In this document: positions 50,268 through 59,473 of the stretch, piece by piece
Layout: every line of letters begins with the position of its first letter
Position numbering within the stretch: position 1 is the first letter of the stretch
Source: Bacteroidales bacterium
GTDB lineage: Bacteria; Bacteroidota; Bacteroidia; Bacteroidales; UBA1715
NCBI GenBank assembly: GCA_024409235.1
Contig: JAKSUA010000004.1
Coordinates: 1 to 64,000 of the forward strand
DNA: 64,000 bases
Direction: 5' to 3'
Translations under genes and position numbers: made by a program
Notes under the pieces: generated by a model
The model's database searches: none
What the model saw: the letters and a program-made list of their open reading frames with translations, nothing else
Told to the model about the DNA's origin: nothing

Positions 50268-51215
50268 TTATTTTTTCATATCAAACAATCCCTCTGCCAA
50301 CATCTTATCTATACCTTCTTCAAGTGTTGTCAGCGGTCGTTTTAATAATTCTGTTTTCATAAAATTGTTGTCAGGACAACGGCGTTTCATGTCACCATCT
50401 TTTAATGGAGGAACATTTATAATTCTAGAAGAAGAATTAGTTTTTCTTACAATGATCTCAGCCAAATCTTTAATCATGATTTCATTGTCTCCACCAATAT
50501 TTGCCACCTGATTTATCATTAAATTCTTTTCAAAGGCATTAACGCAGGCTTCAATATTGTCGTCTATATAACAAAATGTTCGCGTTTGAGTTCCATCACC
50601 GTAAATTGTAATGTCCTCATTTTTCATTGCCTTTATAATGAATTTACTCATCACAAAATCAAGACTCTGACGAGGTCCATACGTATTAAAAAAACGAAAA
50701 ATAGAATATTCTAACCCATATTCCTGATAATAAGATCGAAGAAATGATTCTCCCACATTCTTTACCACAGCATACGGAACTCTTGAATTTAATGGTGTTG
50801 TATCAACGCGCTGCGGAATTTCGAATGGCTCGCCATACACTTCCGATGACGATGAAAAAAACAAGCGTTTTACACCAGTAACTCGGGCTAGCTTACAAAT
50901 ATTACTAATACCTGTTATGTCCTCCAAAACCTTTAATGGCTGCTGCTGTGTACGCAACACACCAACCATTGCTGCATAATGAAACACATAATCAAAACGG
51001 TACGCCTGCATTACAGATGCAATACTCTGATAATCATTAACATCACAGTTTATAAATTTAAATCTCGGAGTTGATGTATCTGGTAATTTTCTTCTATCTC
51101 CAGTTGACAAATTATCTGCAACAACCACATAATATTCCTCATTCTTCAACAAACGTTCTACCAGATAACTTCCGATAAAACCTGCACCACCCGTAACTAA
51201 TATATATGTATGCAT
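50268..51215 (-). CDS. NAD-dependent nucleotide-sugar epimerase/dehydratase (extended SDR)
   Basis: 315 residues. The Rossmann motif is TGGAGFIGSYL at the N-terminus; the catalytic pair is Tyr/Lys in YAVVK (~150), with the Ser triplet of FFSSSSEVYGEP before it. FFNTYGPRQSLDF and YGDGTQTRTFCYIDD are the sugar-nucleotide-binding signatures shared by UDP-glucuronate decarboxylase, GalE and dTDP-glucose dehydratase-like enzymes. The exact substrate cannot be told from sequence. It starts 3 bases after the MMPL gene. Confidence 0.9.
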   Translation of the reverse strand: MHTYILVTGGAGFIGSYLVERLLKNEEYYVVVADNLSTGDRRKLPDTSTPRFKFINCDVNDYQSIASVMQAYRFDYVFHYAAMVGVLRTQQQPLKVLEDITGISNICKLARVTGVKRLFFSSSSEVYGEPFEIPQRVDTTPLNSRVPYAVVKNVGESFLRSYYQEYGLEYSIFRFFNTYGPRQSLDFVMSKFIIKAMKNEDITIYGDGTQTRTFCYIDDNIEACVNAFEKNLMINQVANIGGDNEIMIKDLAEIIVRKTNSSSRIINVPPLKDGDMKRRCPDNNFMKTELLKRPLTTLEEGIDKMLAEGLFDMKK

Positions 51216-51218
51216 AGG

Positions 51219-53591
51219 CTATTCAATTTGTAAGTCTTCCAATTCAATATCTTCCTCTTCATTGTATATATCCAACAATGGTTCCTGGAAATGTTTTGTT
51301 GTTATTTTCTTATCTAAGGTTAGCAACAAACTTGGTAACAACAAGTTGTTCAATAACATTGCAAATAATAATGTTAAAGAAACCAAAATACCCATTGCCT
51401 GCGTTCCCCCAAATTCAGAAAACGCAAACACAAAGAATCCAAAGAATAATATTATTGATGTAGAAATCATACTTGGTGAAGTTTCCTCAACAGCAGCCAA
51501 AACAGATTCTTTTATTACTCCATTCGACGACTTTAATTCTTGACGATAACGTGAAAGCAAATGGATTGTATCATCCACAGAAATACCAAATGCAACGCTA
51601 AAAACAAAGATTGTAGTTACCTTTATTGGTATTCCGATATAACCCATCAATGCACCAGTAAAAAACAACGGCAACATATTAGGCATTAAAGAAACCAGTA
51701 CCATTCGTTTTGATCTGAACAACAATGCCATAAAAAACGCTATAATCACAATTGCTAAGGCAAGGCTGACAAACAAATTTTTCAATAAATACTGCGTACC
51801 CTTAAAATATATCGAACTAGTGCCTGTAATTAATGTTTTGTATCGGTCCGATGGAAATATTGCATGAAGATCTTCATACAAATCATTTTCTAATTTTTCC
51901 ATCTTCACTGTTCCTATATCCTGGGCACTGCAACGGATTCGTATTTTCTTTCCGGTTGAATCAACCATTGAATACGACAAAGAGCCAAGACCATCACTAT
52001 TGTTTTTAACCAGTTTCTTCATTTTGTTTTTGAAGAACATGTCTGTTGAGTTTGGTAATGTATAATAATCCGGATTATTGCCATTATGCGACTGCCATGC
52101 AAACTTGATAAAATCAATAACAGACAACGGTTTTGCAATTTCTGAATAGGTTGCAAGGCTATCGTTTAATTGTTGAACTTTTCGTAAAAACGACTTATCT
52201 GTCATTAAATTTATTTTTGCAGTATCCTCAATCTGTATTTCCAAAGGCAATACCCCTTTGAATTTTTCTTCAGCATATTTTAAATCCTGCATTATCTCAT
52301 CATCCTGAGGAAGATCATCAACAACGAAACCCGTTGACTTAATCTGAATCATTCCAATTATTGCAATTCCGAGCAGTACAATCGTTGTCGTATAAATTAC
52401 AGGACGATGATGTTCCGTCCATTTTTTTATTATATCTACAACATTTGTAAAGACTTTTCCTTCTAAATGCTTTAATTCCTGAGCTTTCGGAGCACCAATA
52501 AAGCTATATGTAGTGGATAAAATCAACAAAGAGAACACAAAAACACCCATGATTCCCAATGAAGCAACTATACCAAATTCCTTCAGCATAGGACTACTTG
52601 TGAAAATAAAAGTGAAAAATCCGATAGCCGTTGTAAGATTTGATAAGAATACCGCATTACCAACCTTATAAATCGTTCTTTGTAAGGCTTTTATCTTGTT
52701 TCCATGCGACACATACTCCTGATGGTACTTATTCACGAAAAAGACACAATTCGGAACACTAATAACAATAATCAGCGGTGGCAACATTGAACTCATTGCA
52801 GAAATTTCAAAATGAAACATCCCCATCCAACCAAGCACCCACACTACCGAAACTCCAACAACTAACATTGAAGACAACATGTTCTTAAAGCTCTTAAATA
52901 CCAACAAAAGTATTATTGCACATACAAGAACAGCAAGAACAATAAACATCACCAACTCATTCTGCAATTTCAATGAGGTCTGTGTTCGTATGTATGGCAT
53001 TCCCGTAAAAAATGTCTGAACATTATTTTCTTCAGAAAATTTGTCAACAATCGATTCTATCTGCGCAATCAAACCTTCACGTGCAGGACTATCCAATATT
53101 GCCTGACGCATAGTTAGCATTATTAAGAACGTGGTTTTGTCCTCACTATACAGCATTCCATCGTACAATGGTTGTTTCATCACTAACGACGAAATTGAAT
53201 CTAGTTCTTCTTGAGTTTGAGGCTTTTCTTTGAAAAATTTCGTCACAGAAGTTCCTTCAATCTGAACAGCCTGCCCAACCGACATTATATTGTCAACACC
53301 TTCCAACGCATGAATGGAATCACACATATCCATATACGCATTGAAAGTTGACAGTTCATAAAGATTATCAGTTTTTAAACCTACGATTAATCCATTCGCA
53401 TCCGAACCAAAATCCTTCTTGAATTGTACAAACTTTACATACGAGCTATCCGTTTGAGGAAGCATTGCTATATATTCGTATGATAATTTTACCTGTGTAG
53501 CTTTATATGCCATTCCTAATGTTAGGACTGACAAAGCAATTAAAATAGGTACTCTTTTCTTTAATATAAAACGAGCTAAACTAACCCACAT
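51219..53591 (-). CDS. RND-superfamily (MMPL/SSD-type) transporter
   Basis: 790 residues with about twelve membrane helices in two halves: TM1 near the N-terminus, a periplasmic loop of ~180 residues, then a five-helix bundle (~205-370), and the same again with its loop (~430-590) and bundle (~610-770). The helix-4-like motifs FGISVDDTIHLLSRYRQE and PNCVFFVNKYHQEY are the charged RND/sterol-sensing hallmarks. No MFP or TolC-like gene adjoins. Family members move lipids or hydrophobic molecules, which would fit the polyprenyl synthase neighbour, but this is inference. First gene of the operon. Confidence 0.9.
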   Translation of the reverse strand: MWVSLARFILKKRVPILIALSVLTLGMAYKATQVKLSYEYIAMLPQTDSSYVKFVQFKKDFGSDANGLIVGLKTDNLYELSTFNAYMDMCDSIHALEGVDNIMSVGQAVQIEGTSVTKFFKEKPQTQEELDSISSLVMKQPLYDGMLYSEDKTTFLIMLTMRQAILDSPAREGLIAQIESIVDKFSEENNVQTFFTGMPYIRTQTSLKLQNELVMFIVLAVLVCAIILLLVFKSFKNMLSSMLVVGVSVVWVLGWMGMFHFEISAMSSMLPPLIIVISVPNCVFFVNKYHQEYVSHGNKIKALQRTIYKVGNAVFLSNLTTAIGFFTFIFTSSPMLKEFGIVASLGIMGVFVFSLLILSTTYSFIGAPKAQELKHLEGKVFTNVVDIIKKWTEHHRPVIYTTTIVLLGIAIIGMIQIKSTGFVVDDLPQDDEIMQDLKYAEEKFKGVLPLEIQIEDTAKINLMTDKSFLRKVQQLNDSLATYSEIAKPLSVIDFIKFAWQSHNGNNPDYYTLPNSTDMFFKNKMKKLVKNNSDGLGSLSYSMVDSTGKKIRIRCSAQDIGTVKMEKLENDLYEDLHAIFPSDRYKTLITGTSSIYFKGTQYLLKNLFVSLALAIVIIAFFMALLFRSKRMVLVSLMPNMLPLFFTGALMGYIGIPIKVTTIFVFSVAFGISVDDTIHLLSRYRQELKSSNGVIKESVLAAVEETSPSMISTSIILFFGFFVFAFSEFGGTQAMGILVSLTLLFAMLLNNLLLPSLLLTLDKKITTKHFQEPLLDIYNEEEDIELEDLQIE

Positions 53592-53610
53592 TGATTTCTC
53601 ATTTTTTTTG

Positions 53611-53618
53611 TAAAGATA
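53611..53618 (-). promoter_or_regulatory. Candidate -7 box of the MMPL-epimerase-prenyl synthase operon
   Basis: Minus-strand TATCTTTA followed by C, 19 bases before the MMPL ATG. Third occurrence of this octamer at a gene front in the window. Confidence 0.4.
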
Positions 53619-53682
53619 CTTTTTTTTCAGTATTAACGCCTTTTGCTTTTATCTTTTTCGCTTTGAAATCCATAAGTGAGAA

Positions 53683-54063
53683 CTATCTTCCCTCTTTAGC
53701 TTTACTCATAAAGCGCTCCACGTCAACAATAAAACGAATATGTTCTCCTTCACCTATTATTCCCAATTCATCTTCTGCCTTAACCACGAACTCCAGTTTT
53801 CTACCTTCTACAGCAGTTAATGTTGCTGTTGCCTTTACTATTCCTCCTAGTATTGTGGGACGGACGTGCGAAGTCGTGATAGAACTTCCTACCGTTGTCG
53901 AACCTGCAGGCAATTCATCTGCAACGGCATTCATTGCAGCATTTTCCATCAAAGCAACCATTGCCGGAGTTGCAAGCACTGCAAGATTTCCACTTCCTAA
54001 CGATTCCGCCAAATGCTCTTTTGAAACGGTTAATTGACTTGTTTTTGTTAATCCAATTTCCAT
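53683..54063 (-). CDS. FlK-like hotdog-fold thioesterase
   Basis: 126 residues from the ATG at 54063 (MEIGLTKTSQLTVSKEHL). A longer frame back to 54084 would start at TTG within the promoter and is rejected. PAMVALMENAAMNAV carries the Glu and TSHVRPTILGGIV the His expected of the fluoroacetyl-CoA thioesterase-like family; the first is preceded by VLATPAM with Thr. Hydrolysis of an acyl-CoA is likely, substrate unknown. Probably monocistronic; a 91-base gap separates it from the MMPL gene. Confidence 0.85.
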   Translation of the reverse strand: MEIGLTKTSQLTVSKEHLAESLGSGNLAVLATPAMVALMENAAMNAVADELPAGSTTVGSSITTSHVRPTILGGIVKATATLTAVEGRKLEFVVKAEDELGIIGEGEHIRFIVDVERFMSKAKEGR

Positions 54064-54081
54064 TATTCGTATTTTATAAAA

Positions 54082-54089
54082 CAAATATA
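54082..54089 (-). promoter_or_regulatory. -7 box of the thioesterase gene
   Basis: Minus-strand TATATTTG, exact TAnnTTTG, 18 bases before the ATG. It forms a divergent pair with the plus-strand box at 54165. No TTTG at the -33 distance. Confidence 0.55.
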
Positions 54090-54164
54090 TAAAGTCTAAC
54101 TTTATTATTCGCTTTTATTTTTGATTTATATGACTTATTACAACAGACTATACTGTAGTTTTCA

Positions 54165-54172
54165 TATATTTG
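54165..54172 (+). promoter_or_regulatory. -7 box of the patatin gene
   Basis: TATATTTGC, exact TAnnTTTG plus C, 18 bases before the ATG at 54191. The same octamer faces the other way at 54082. Leader is very short. Confidence 0.55.
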
Positions 54173-54190
54173 CAAGTATATTTTTTTATT

Positions 54191-55039
54191 ATGAAACGTG
54201 GTTTAGTTCTCGAAGGTGGAGGAATGAGAGGTTTGTTTACCGAAGGATTTATTAACGTCCTTATGGAAAACAACATCCGTTTTGACGGAATTGTTGGAGT
54301 TTCCGCCGGTGTTATTTTTGGTAGTGAATACAAAGCTCATCAACCCAAAAGAGGATTACGACTTAATGTACGTTTCATTAAAGACAAAGAATACATGAGT
54401 TTCCGATCCCTATGGAAAACAGGCAATTACATTTCTGCAGAATACGGTTACCACACAATTCCAATGGAACTCGAAAAAATTAATGCTGAAATGTTTGCAC
54501 AAGACCCAACAGAATTTCACATTGGTTGCACCGATATAGAAAAAGGAGAATCTGTTTTCAAAAAGGTTGATCATATCGACTACGAAACACTTGAATGGTT
54601 CCGAGCATCGGCTTCCATGCCTTTACTCTCAAAACCAGTTGATTTAGACGGCAAAAAACTTTTAGACGGAGGAATGTCAGACAGTATTCCTCTACAATAT
54701 TTTCAATCAATTGGATATGAGAAAAATCTTGTTGTTTTAACACAACCTAAAGGATATAGGAAAAAACCTTCTTCATTAAATATTCTTTTCGACATTTTCT
54801 GTAAAAATTACCCTAAAATCGGTGAACTGATGCGTAATCGTCACATTATGTACAATAACGAAATTGATTTTATTGAGGAACAGGAAAAAATGGGAAAAAC
54901 GCTCGTTATCAGGCCTGACAGTGATTTAAATATCGGCCGCGTTGAGCAAGATAAAGATAAAATGTATGCCGTTTATGAACTAGGAAGAAAAAAAGGACTT
55001 GAAATGCTTGACGCAGTAAAGTCTTTCCTAAACGAATAA
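54191..55039 (+). CDS. Patatin-like phospholipase
   Basis: 282 residues from the ATG at 54191; an earlier in-frame ATG at 54170 lies inside the -7 box region and is rejected. The oxyanion motif is EGGGMRGLF (residues 8-16), the nucleophile Ser38 is in GVSAG, and Asp159 in DGGMSDSIP completes the catalytic dyad. This is the compact single-domain form common in bacteria (similar to E. coli YjjU), with no signal peptide, so a cytoplasmic or membrane-face lipid acyl hydrolase. It ends against a bidirectional terminator shared with trpS. Confidence 0.92.
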   Translation: MKRGLVLEGGGMRGLFTEGFINVLMENNIRFDGIVGVSAGVIFGSEYKAHQPKRGLRLNVRFIKDKEYMSFRSLWKTGNYISAEYGYHTIPMELEKINAEMFAQDPTEFHIGCTDIEKGESVFKKVDHIDYETLEWFRASASMPLLSKPVDLDGKKLLDGGMSDSIPLQYFQSIGYEKNLVVLTQPKGYRKKPSSLNILFDIFCKNYPKIGELMRNRHIMYNNEIDFIEEQEKMGKTLVIRPDSDLNIGRVEQDKDKMYAVYELGRKKGLEMLDAVKSFLNE

Positions 55040-55060
55040 AAGAACACGCAGTTTTTATCA

Positions 55061-55095
55061 AAAAAAACGAATGCCACACCGACATTCGTTTTTTA
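55061..55095. terminator. Bidirectional terminator between patatin and trpS
   Basis: AAAAAACGAATG, a 9-base loop, CATTCGTTTTTT. The A and T runs on the outside give a U tract on either strand, which suits the convergent genes ending at 55039 (plus) and 55121 (minus). Confidence 0.85.
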
Positions 55096-55120
55096 TTTTT
55101 CATAGTTGTTTTACACAATA

Positions 55121-56116
55121 CTAGAAAGCTTTAAATCCTATGATTTTGCGTACTTCTGTAATTGTTTTAACAGCGCTTTCACGAGCTTTTTCAGCTCCCA
55201 TTTTTGCAACCTTGTCAAGATAATCTTTGTCGCTCAAATATGCTTGGATTTTTTCGCTAAATGGAGCAACGAATTGAATCATATCTTCTGCCAATTGTTT
55301 TTTCATATCGCCATAGCGAATTTGACAAGTATTATATAAGTCATCGAAATATTGAACAGTTTCTGGTTTAGAAACAGCCTTCATAAGAAGGAACAAGTTT
55401 TCGATTTCTTCTGGCTTTTGTTGATTTGGTTCTGTTGGGCCCGAATCAGTTTTAGCCTTCATAACTTTTTTGCGGATAGCTTCTGGGCTGTCTGCCAAAT
55501 AAATAGCATTGCCTTCACCTTCAGATTTTCCCATTTTTCCGCTACCATTCAAACCTGGTATTTTAACCAATTGTTTACCGAAATTGAAAGCTTGTGGTTC
55601 AGGGAAATAATCAACTTTATACATTCTATTAAAACGAGCAGCAAATGTGCGTGTCATTTCAAGATGTTGTTCTTGGTCTTTTCCTACAGGAACTTTTGTG
55701 GCACGGTGAATAAGAATGTCCGAAGCCATTAAAGTAGGATATGTTAGCAAACCTGCGTTCACATTTTGTGGTTGTAAACGAATTTTGTCTTTGAACGATG
55801 TACAACGCTCTAATTCACCAAGATAGGCGTTCATATTTAGATATAAGTACAATTCTATAACTTCCTTTACATCACTTTGAACATAGATTGTTGCTTTTTC
55901 AGGATCCAAACCTGCAGCCAAATATTCCGCAAGAATTTGACGGACATTTCCTTGCAAATTTTCTGGAGTCGGATGTGTTGTAAGTGAATGTAAATCAGCT
56001 ATAAAAAAATAGCAATTATATTCATTCTGCATGGTGATGAAGTTCTTCAGAGCACCGAAATAATTTCCTAAATGTAGGTTTCCTGTAGGGCGAATGCCAC
56101 TTAAAACTGTTTCCAT
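55121..56116 (-). CDS. trpS: Tryptophanyl-tRNA synthetase
   Basis: 331 residues, standard for class I TrpRS. The HIGH-like motif is GNLHLGNYFGA (~13-23) and the KMSKS-like motif is KMGKSEG (~195). GIRPTGNLHLG at the start and DIEL-type helices match. It charges tRNA-Trp. Its ATG overlaps the stop of the upstream cyclase-like gene by one base (TAATG), so it depends on that gene's translation and promoter. Confidence 0.97.
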   Translation of the reverse strand: METVLSGIRPTGNLHLGNYFGALKNFITMQNEYNCYFFIADLHSLTTHPTPENLQGNVRQILAEYLAAGLDPEKATIYVQSDVKEVIELYLYLNMNAYLGELERCTSFKDKIRLQPQNVNAGLLTYPTLMASDILIHRATKVPVGKDQEQHLEMTRTFAARFNRMYKVDYFPEPQAFNFGKQLVKIPGLNGSGKMGKSEGEGNAIYLADSPEAIRKKVMKAKTDSGPTEPNQQKPEEIENLFLLMKAVSKPETVQYFDDLYNTCQIRYGDMKKQLAEDMIQFVAPFSEKIQAYLSDKDYLDKVAKMGAEKARESAVKTITEVRKIIGFKAF

Positions 56117-57045
56117 TATACTAAAGACGTTGTATTTAAATTCCCCAAACTAACTGTTATCATTCGTTCTGTATCACTGCGTTCCCAGCGACTTACAATC
56201 TGCAAGTGAATATTGTACACACTCAAACTAGTTTCCTTTGAATGTATTTCCCCAATTTTCAACACATCTGAGTTTATAATCCCCGACTCACGGGAAATTT
56301 TTCTTCCAAAGATGGCATCTTCATGTTCATCAAGAATCTGAGTGTCGTAACTTCCTTGTATTTCGTAGATGTTTGCAATATCGTCAATAGAAATCAACTG
56401 AAGATTTTCCATACCGTCGATATTTAACGTGAACCAGTCATACACATTCTGATCAATAATACATCTGTTCAATGTATCTTTACTTAAAATGCGTGCATTA
56501 TTAATGATTGCACGTCCGTAATGACTCTTATCAAAATAATATAACTTATCGTATGTTATTGCATATCGAATACTTGCACCACCAACAATTTTCCTCAGCT
56601 TTGGATACAAATGGAACGAATTATATGTTCGTAGAACTATCGCGAAATTACATGCGAACAATAAAGCATGCAAAGGATTATCAAACATTATATAACCACC
56701 ATCACCTGTACTGATGAAGTTTTCCTCAAATTCATCTTTTGTATATTTCTGGAACAAAAACGCATGGTTTTTAAAGCACATATCTATTGTTTCCCGAAAC
56801 AATAACTTAAACATACAAGGCACTAATGTTTGTGCAAACTCCTCGTAAGAACTATATTTATAGATATCAATTCCTAATACGGCCTTTCTATTCACCTGAC
56901 CATAATTAACATACTTCTGAAGTTTCTCAAGCAAATCTTCTTCTTTAGGAATTAGATTCACTTTTTCAAAAACATACTTGTCATCAGTATCTTTCAAAAT
57001 CCGAAGAACTTTTTCAAAGTCAAGAGTGTGAACCGTTTTATTCAT
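56116..57045 (-). CDS. Divergent class III nucleotidyl-cyclase-like protein
   Basis: 309 residues, no signal peptide or membrane helix. Residues ~52-200 resemble a class III cyclase homology domain: Asp60 in VLGIDIYKYSS and Asp115 in STGDGGYIMF are at the two metal-Asp positions, followed by HALLFACNF. GGASIRYAIT, HYGRAIINNARIL (Asn182-Arg185 like the VNxAAR transition-state pair) and CIIDQNVYDWF fit the rest of the fold. The 90-residue C-terminal part is unassigned. Cyclase activity and product are inferred only. It forms a two-gene unit with trpS (1-base overlap) behind its own promoter. Confidence 0.6.
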   Translation of the reverse strand: MNKTVHTLDFEKVLRILKDTDDKYVFEKVNLIPKEEDLLEKLQKYVNYGQVNRKAVLGIDIYKYSSYEEFAQTLVPCMFKLLFRETIDMCFKNHAFLFQKYTKDEFEENFISTGDGGYIMFDNPLHALLFACNFAIVLRTYNSFHLYPKLRKIVGGASIRYAITYDKLYYFDKSHYGRAIINNARILSKDTLNRCIIDQNVYDWFTLNIDGMENLQLISIDDIANIYEIQGSYDTQILDEHEDAIFGRKISRESGIINSDVLKIGEIHSKETSLSVYNIHLQIVSRWERSDTERMITVSLGNLNTTSLV

Positions 57046-57061
57046 AAGTCTCTAATTTCTG

Positions 57062-57069
57062 CAAAAGTA
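57062..57069 (-). promoter_or_regulatory. -7 box of the cyclase-like/trpS operon
   Basis: Minus-strand TACTTTTG followed by C, the same octamer as in the rpsL promoter, 16 bases before the ATG. The match to the rpsL box suggests a strong promoter. Confidence 0.55.
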
Positions 57070-57133
57070 AAATTTAATTTGCTATTATAAAAAAGACAAA
57101 CACTTTTTATACATAATTTCTATGCAAATCTTA

Positions 57134-57141
57134 TATTTTTG
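57134..57141 (+). promoter_or_regulatory. -7 box of the GH65 run
   Basis: TATTTTTGC, a TAnnTTTG match, 22 bases before the ATG at 57164. It is divergent to the box at 57062 in the 118-base gap. No -33 TTTG. Confidence 0.5.
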
Positions 57142-57163
57142 CATCATATAAAATTCAAAAAGA

Positions 57164-59473
57164 ATGTTTGTAGAAAACGAATGGAAAATCATTGAGAATG
57201 ATTTCAATAAAGACCGACACATGATTGCTGAAAGTGTTTTCAGCATTGGTAATGGTCACATGGGACAACGTGCTAATTTCGAAGAGGCTTATTCTGGAAA
57301 AACATTACAGGGCAACTACATTGGAGGTGTGTTTTTCCCAGATAAAACACGTGTAGGCTGGTGGAAAAATGGTTATCCAGATTACTTTGCAAAAGTTATT
57401 AACGCTCCAACATGGATAGGAATACACACGTGGGTAAATGGAAATCTACTTGATTTAGCCGCAGTTAAGATTTCATCTTTTGAACGCATTCTTGACATGA
57501 AACAAGGCATTTTATCAAAAAAATGTAATGTGGAAATGCCAGACGGAACGCAAATCTGTATCTCAAGTGAACGTTTTGTAAGCATGGTTGACGTAGAAAT
57601 TGGTGCAATAAAATATTCACTTACTGCGAAAAACAAAGGTTGTAACATTACCCTAAAATCATTCATTCAATCAAAGGTTTTCAATCAAGATTCCAATTAC
57701 AACGAATGTTTTTGGGAATCAATATCTGGCAGAAGCAACAAAAACGAAATTGTTGCCGTTGACAAAACAAAGAAAACAGTGTTTGATGTTCCTCAGTTTA
57801 CCATTGCCACCGCTATCCGAAACAAATATTCACAAAAGGTTGCAACTACAAACGAAATTGAAGAATTGCAACTTAGCGAAACTGCAAATTTATCTTTACA
57901 AGAAGGGGAAACTTTCACACTAGAAAAATACGCTGCACAAGTATCTTCAATGAATTACAAAGATGAGGAACTTGAACAAACTGCACTACAACGAGTAACC
58001 GCAGCAGAAGCTAAAGGTTTTGATTCACTCTTAGCAGAGCACGCAAACAAATGGGCTGAAAAATGGAAACAAAGCGATATCGTTATAAGTGGAGACGTAA
58101 AAGCTCAACAAGGTATCCGTTTCAACATTTTTCAACTTCAACAAACATATACCGGAGATGACAGCCGTCTCAATATTGGTCCAAAAGGTTTCACCGGCGA
58201 GAAATACGGAGGTGTAACTTATTGGGACACAGAAGCTTTCTGTTTTCCATTCTATCTTTCCACATCTCCAGAAGCTGTTTCACGAAATTTGTTGCTTTAC
58301 CGCTACAAACAGCTTCCACGAGCAATTAAAAATGGCGAAAAACTTGGCTTTACCAAAGGTGCAGCATTGTATCCTATGGTAACTATGACAGGAGACGAAT
58401 GTCATAACGAATGGGAAATCACTTTTGAAGAAATTCACAGAAATGGTGCAATTGCCCACGCAATTTACGATTACGTTACTTACACCGGAGACAAGGCTTA
58501 TCTCGTTGACTACGGTTTGGAAGTTCTCATTGGTATTTCACGCTTTTGGTCTCAACGCGTGATTTTATCTCCTATCAAACGTAAATACATGATTTTAGGA
58601 GTTACAGGTCCAAACGAATACGAGAATAACGTTTCAAATAACTGGTACACAAACTATTTTGCACAATGGTGCTTAAAATACACCTTGGAAACTATCAGTT
58701 GGGCAAAACGAGTTGCCAACGAACAGTACCAAGAGTTAGCAAAACGCATTTCTTTCGAAGAATTAGAAATCTCACGTTGGTCCGACATTGCCCAAAACAT
58801 GTATCTTCCAACAGATGAGAAATTTGGAATCATTCTACAGCAAGACGGCTATTTAGACAAAGAGCCACTCACTGTTGCTAATCTTCCAGCTGATCAACGT
58901 CCTATAAATCAACATTGGTCTTGGGATAGAATCTTACGTTCACCATACATTAAACAAGCCGATGTTGTACAAGGACTCTACGTTTTTGAAAGCGATTTCC
59001 AGGAAGAGACAATCAAGAAGAATTTTGATTTCTACGAAGCACGATGCGTTCACGAATCATCTCTTTCTCCATGCATCCATTCCGTTGTTGCATCGAAAAT
59101 TGGAAATGAAGAGAAAGCCTACGAACTATATCTACGCACAGCACGTCTTGACTTAGACGATTACAATAAAGAAGCACATGAAGGTCTTCATATTACAAGC
59201 ATGTCCGGTTCTTGGCTTGCAATAGTAAAAGGTTTCGCAGGAATGAGAGTAGCACAAAATTCTATTTCCTTTAATCCTTACATTCCAAAAGGCTGGAAAT
59301 CATACTCATTCTCTATCAACTACCGAAATGCTGTGTTAACAATGACAGTCTCTTCAAAGAAGATTGAGATAAGTCTTTCTAACGGATTCATTTCTAATTT
59401 GAGAGTCTTTGACGAAGAATATCAAATGAAAGCTGGAGAAAAATTACTTATTGATATTAAAAAGAAAAAATAA
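57164..59473 (+). CDS. Glycoside hydrolase family 65 phosphorylase/hydrolase
   Basis: 769 residues, the family's usual size. An N-terminal beta-sandwich (~1-260; ESVFSIGNGHMGQRANFEE) is followed by the (alpha/alpha)6 barrel (~310-690). Catalytic acid is Glu485 in VTGPNEYENNVSNNWYTN. GGVTYWDTEAFCFPFYL and the phosphate-loop region LHITSMSGSWLAIVKGF fit GH65 phosphorylases (maltose, kojibiose, nigerose or trehalose phosphorylase); which disaccharide is cleaved cannot be read here. No pgmB is adjacent. Cytoplasmic, no signal peptide. Its stop shares a base with the next ATG. Confidence 0.93.
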   Translation: MFVENEWKIIENDFNKDRHMIAESVFSIGNGHMGQRANFEEAYSGKTLQGNYIGGVFFPDKTRVGWWKNGYPDYFAKVINAPTWIGIHTWVNGNLLDLAAVKISSFERILDMKQGILSKKCNVEMPDGTQICISSERFVSMVDVEIGAIKYSLTAKNKGCNITLKSFIQSKVFNQDSNYNECFWESISGRSNKNEIVAVDKTKKTVFDVPQFTIATAIRNKYSQKVATTNEIEELQLSETANLSLQEGETFTLEKYAAQVSSMNYKDEELEQTALQRVTAAEAKGFDSLLAEHANKWAEKWKQSDIVISGDVKAQQGIRFNIFQLQQTYTGDDSRLNIGPKGFTGEKYGGVTYWDTEAFCFPFYLSTSPEAVSRNLLLYRYKQLPRAIKNGEKLGFTKGAALYPMVTMTGDECHNEWEITFEEIHRNGAIAHAIYDYVTYTGDKAYLVDYGLEVLIGISRFWSQRVILSPIKRKYMILGVTGPNEYENNVSNNWYTNYFAQWCLKYTLETISWAKRVANEQYQELAKRISFEELEISRWSDIAQNMYLPTDEKFGIILQQDGYLDKEPLTVANLPADQRPINQHWSWDRILRSPYIKQADVVQGLYVFESDFQEETIKKNFDFYEARCVHESSLSPCIHSVVASKIGNEEKAYELYLRTARLDLDDYNKEAHEGLHITSMSGSWLAIVKGFAGMRVAQNSISFNPYIPKGWKSYSFSINYRNAVLTMTVSSKKIEISLSNGFISNLRVFDEEYQMKAGEKLLIDIKKKK

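Noticed and set aside
56116..57045. Pycsar or CBASS anti-phage cassette from the cyclase-like gene
   Set aside because: No effector (TIR, TM, phospholipase with cyclic-nucleotide sensor) adjoins; its partner is trpS. The patatin at 54191 is separated by trpS and a terminator, on the other strand, so a CapV-type link is not supported.
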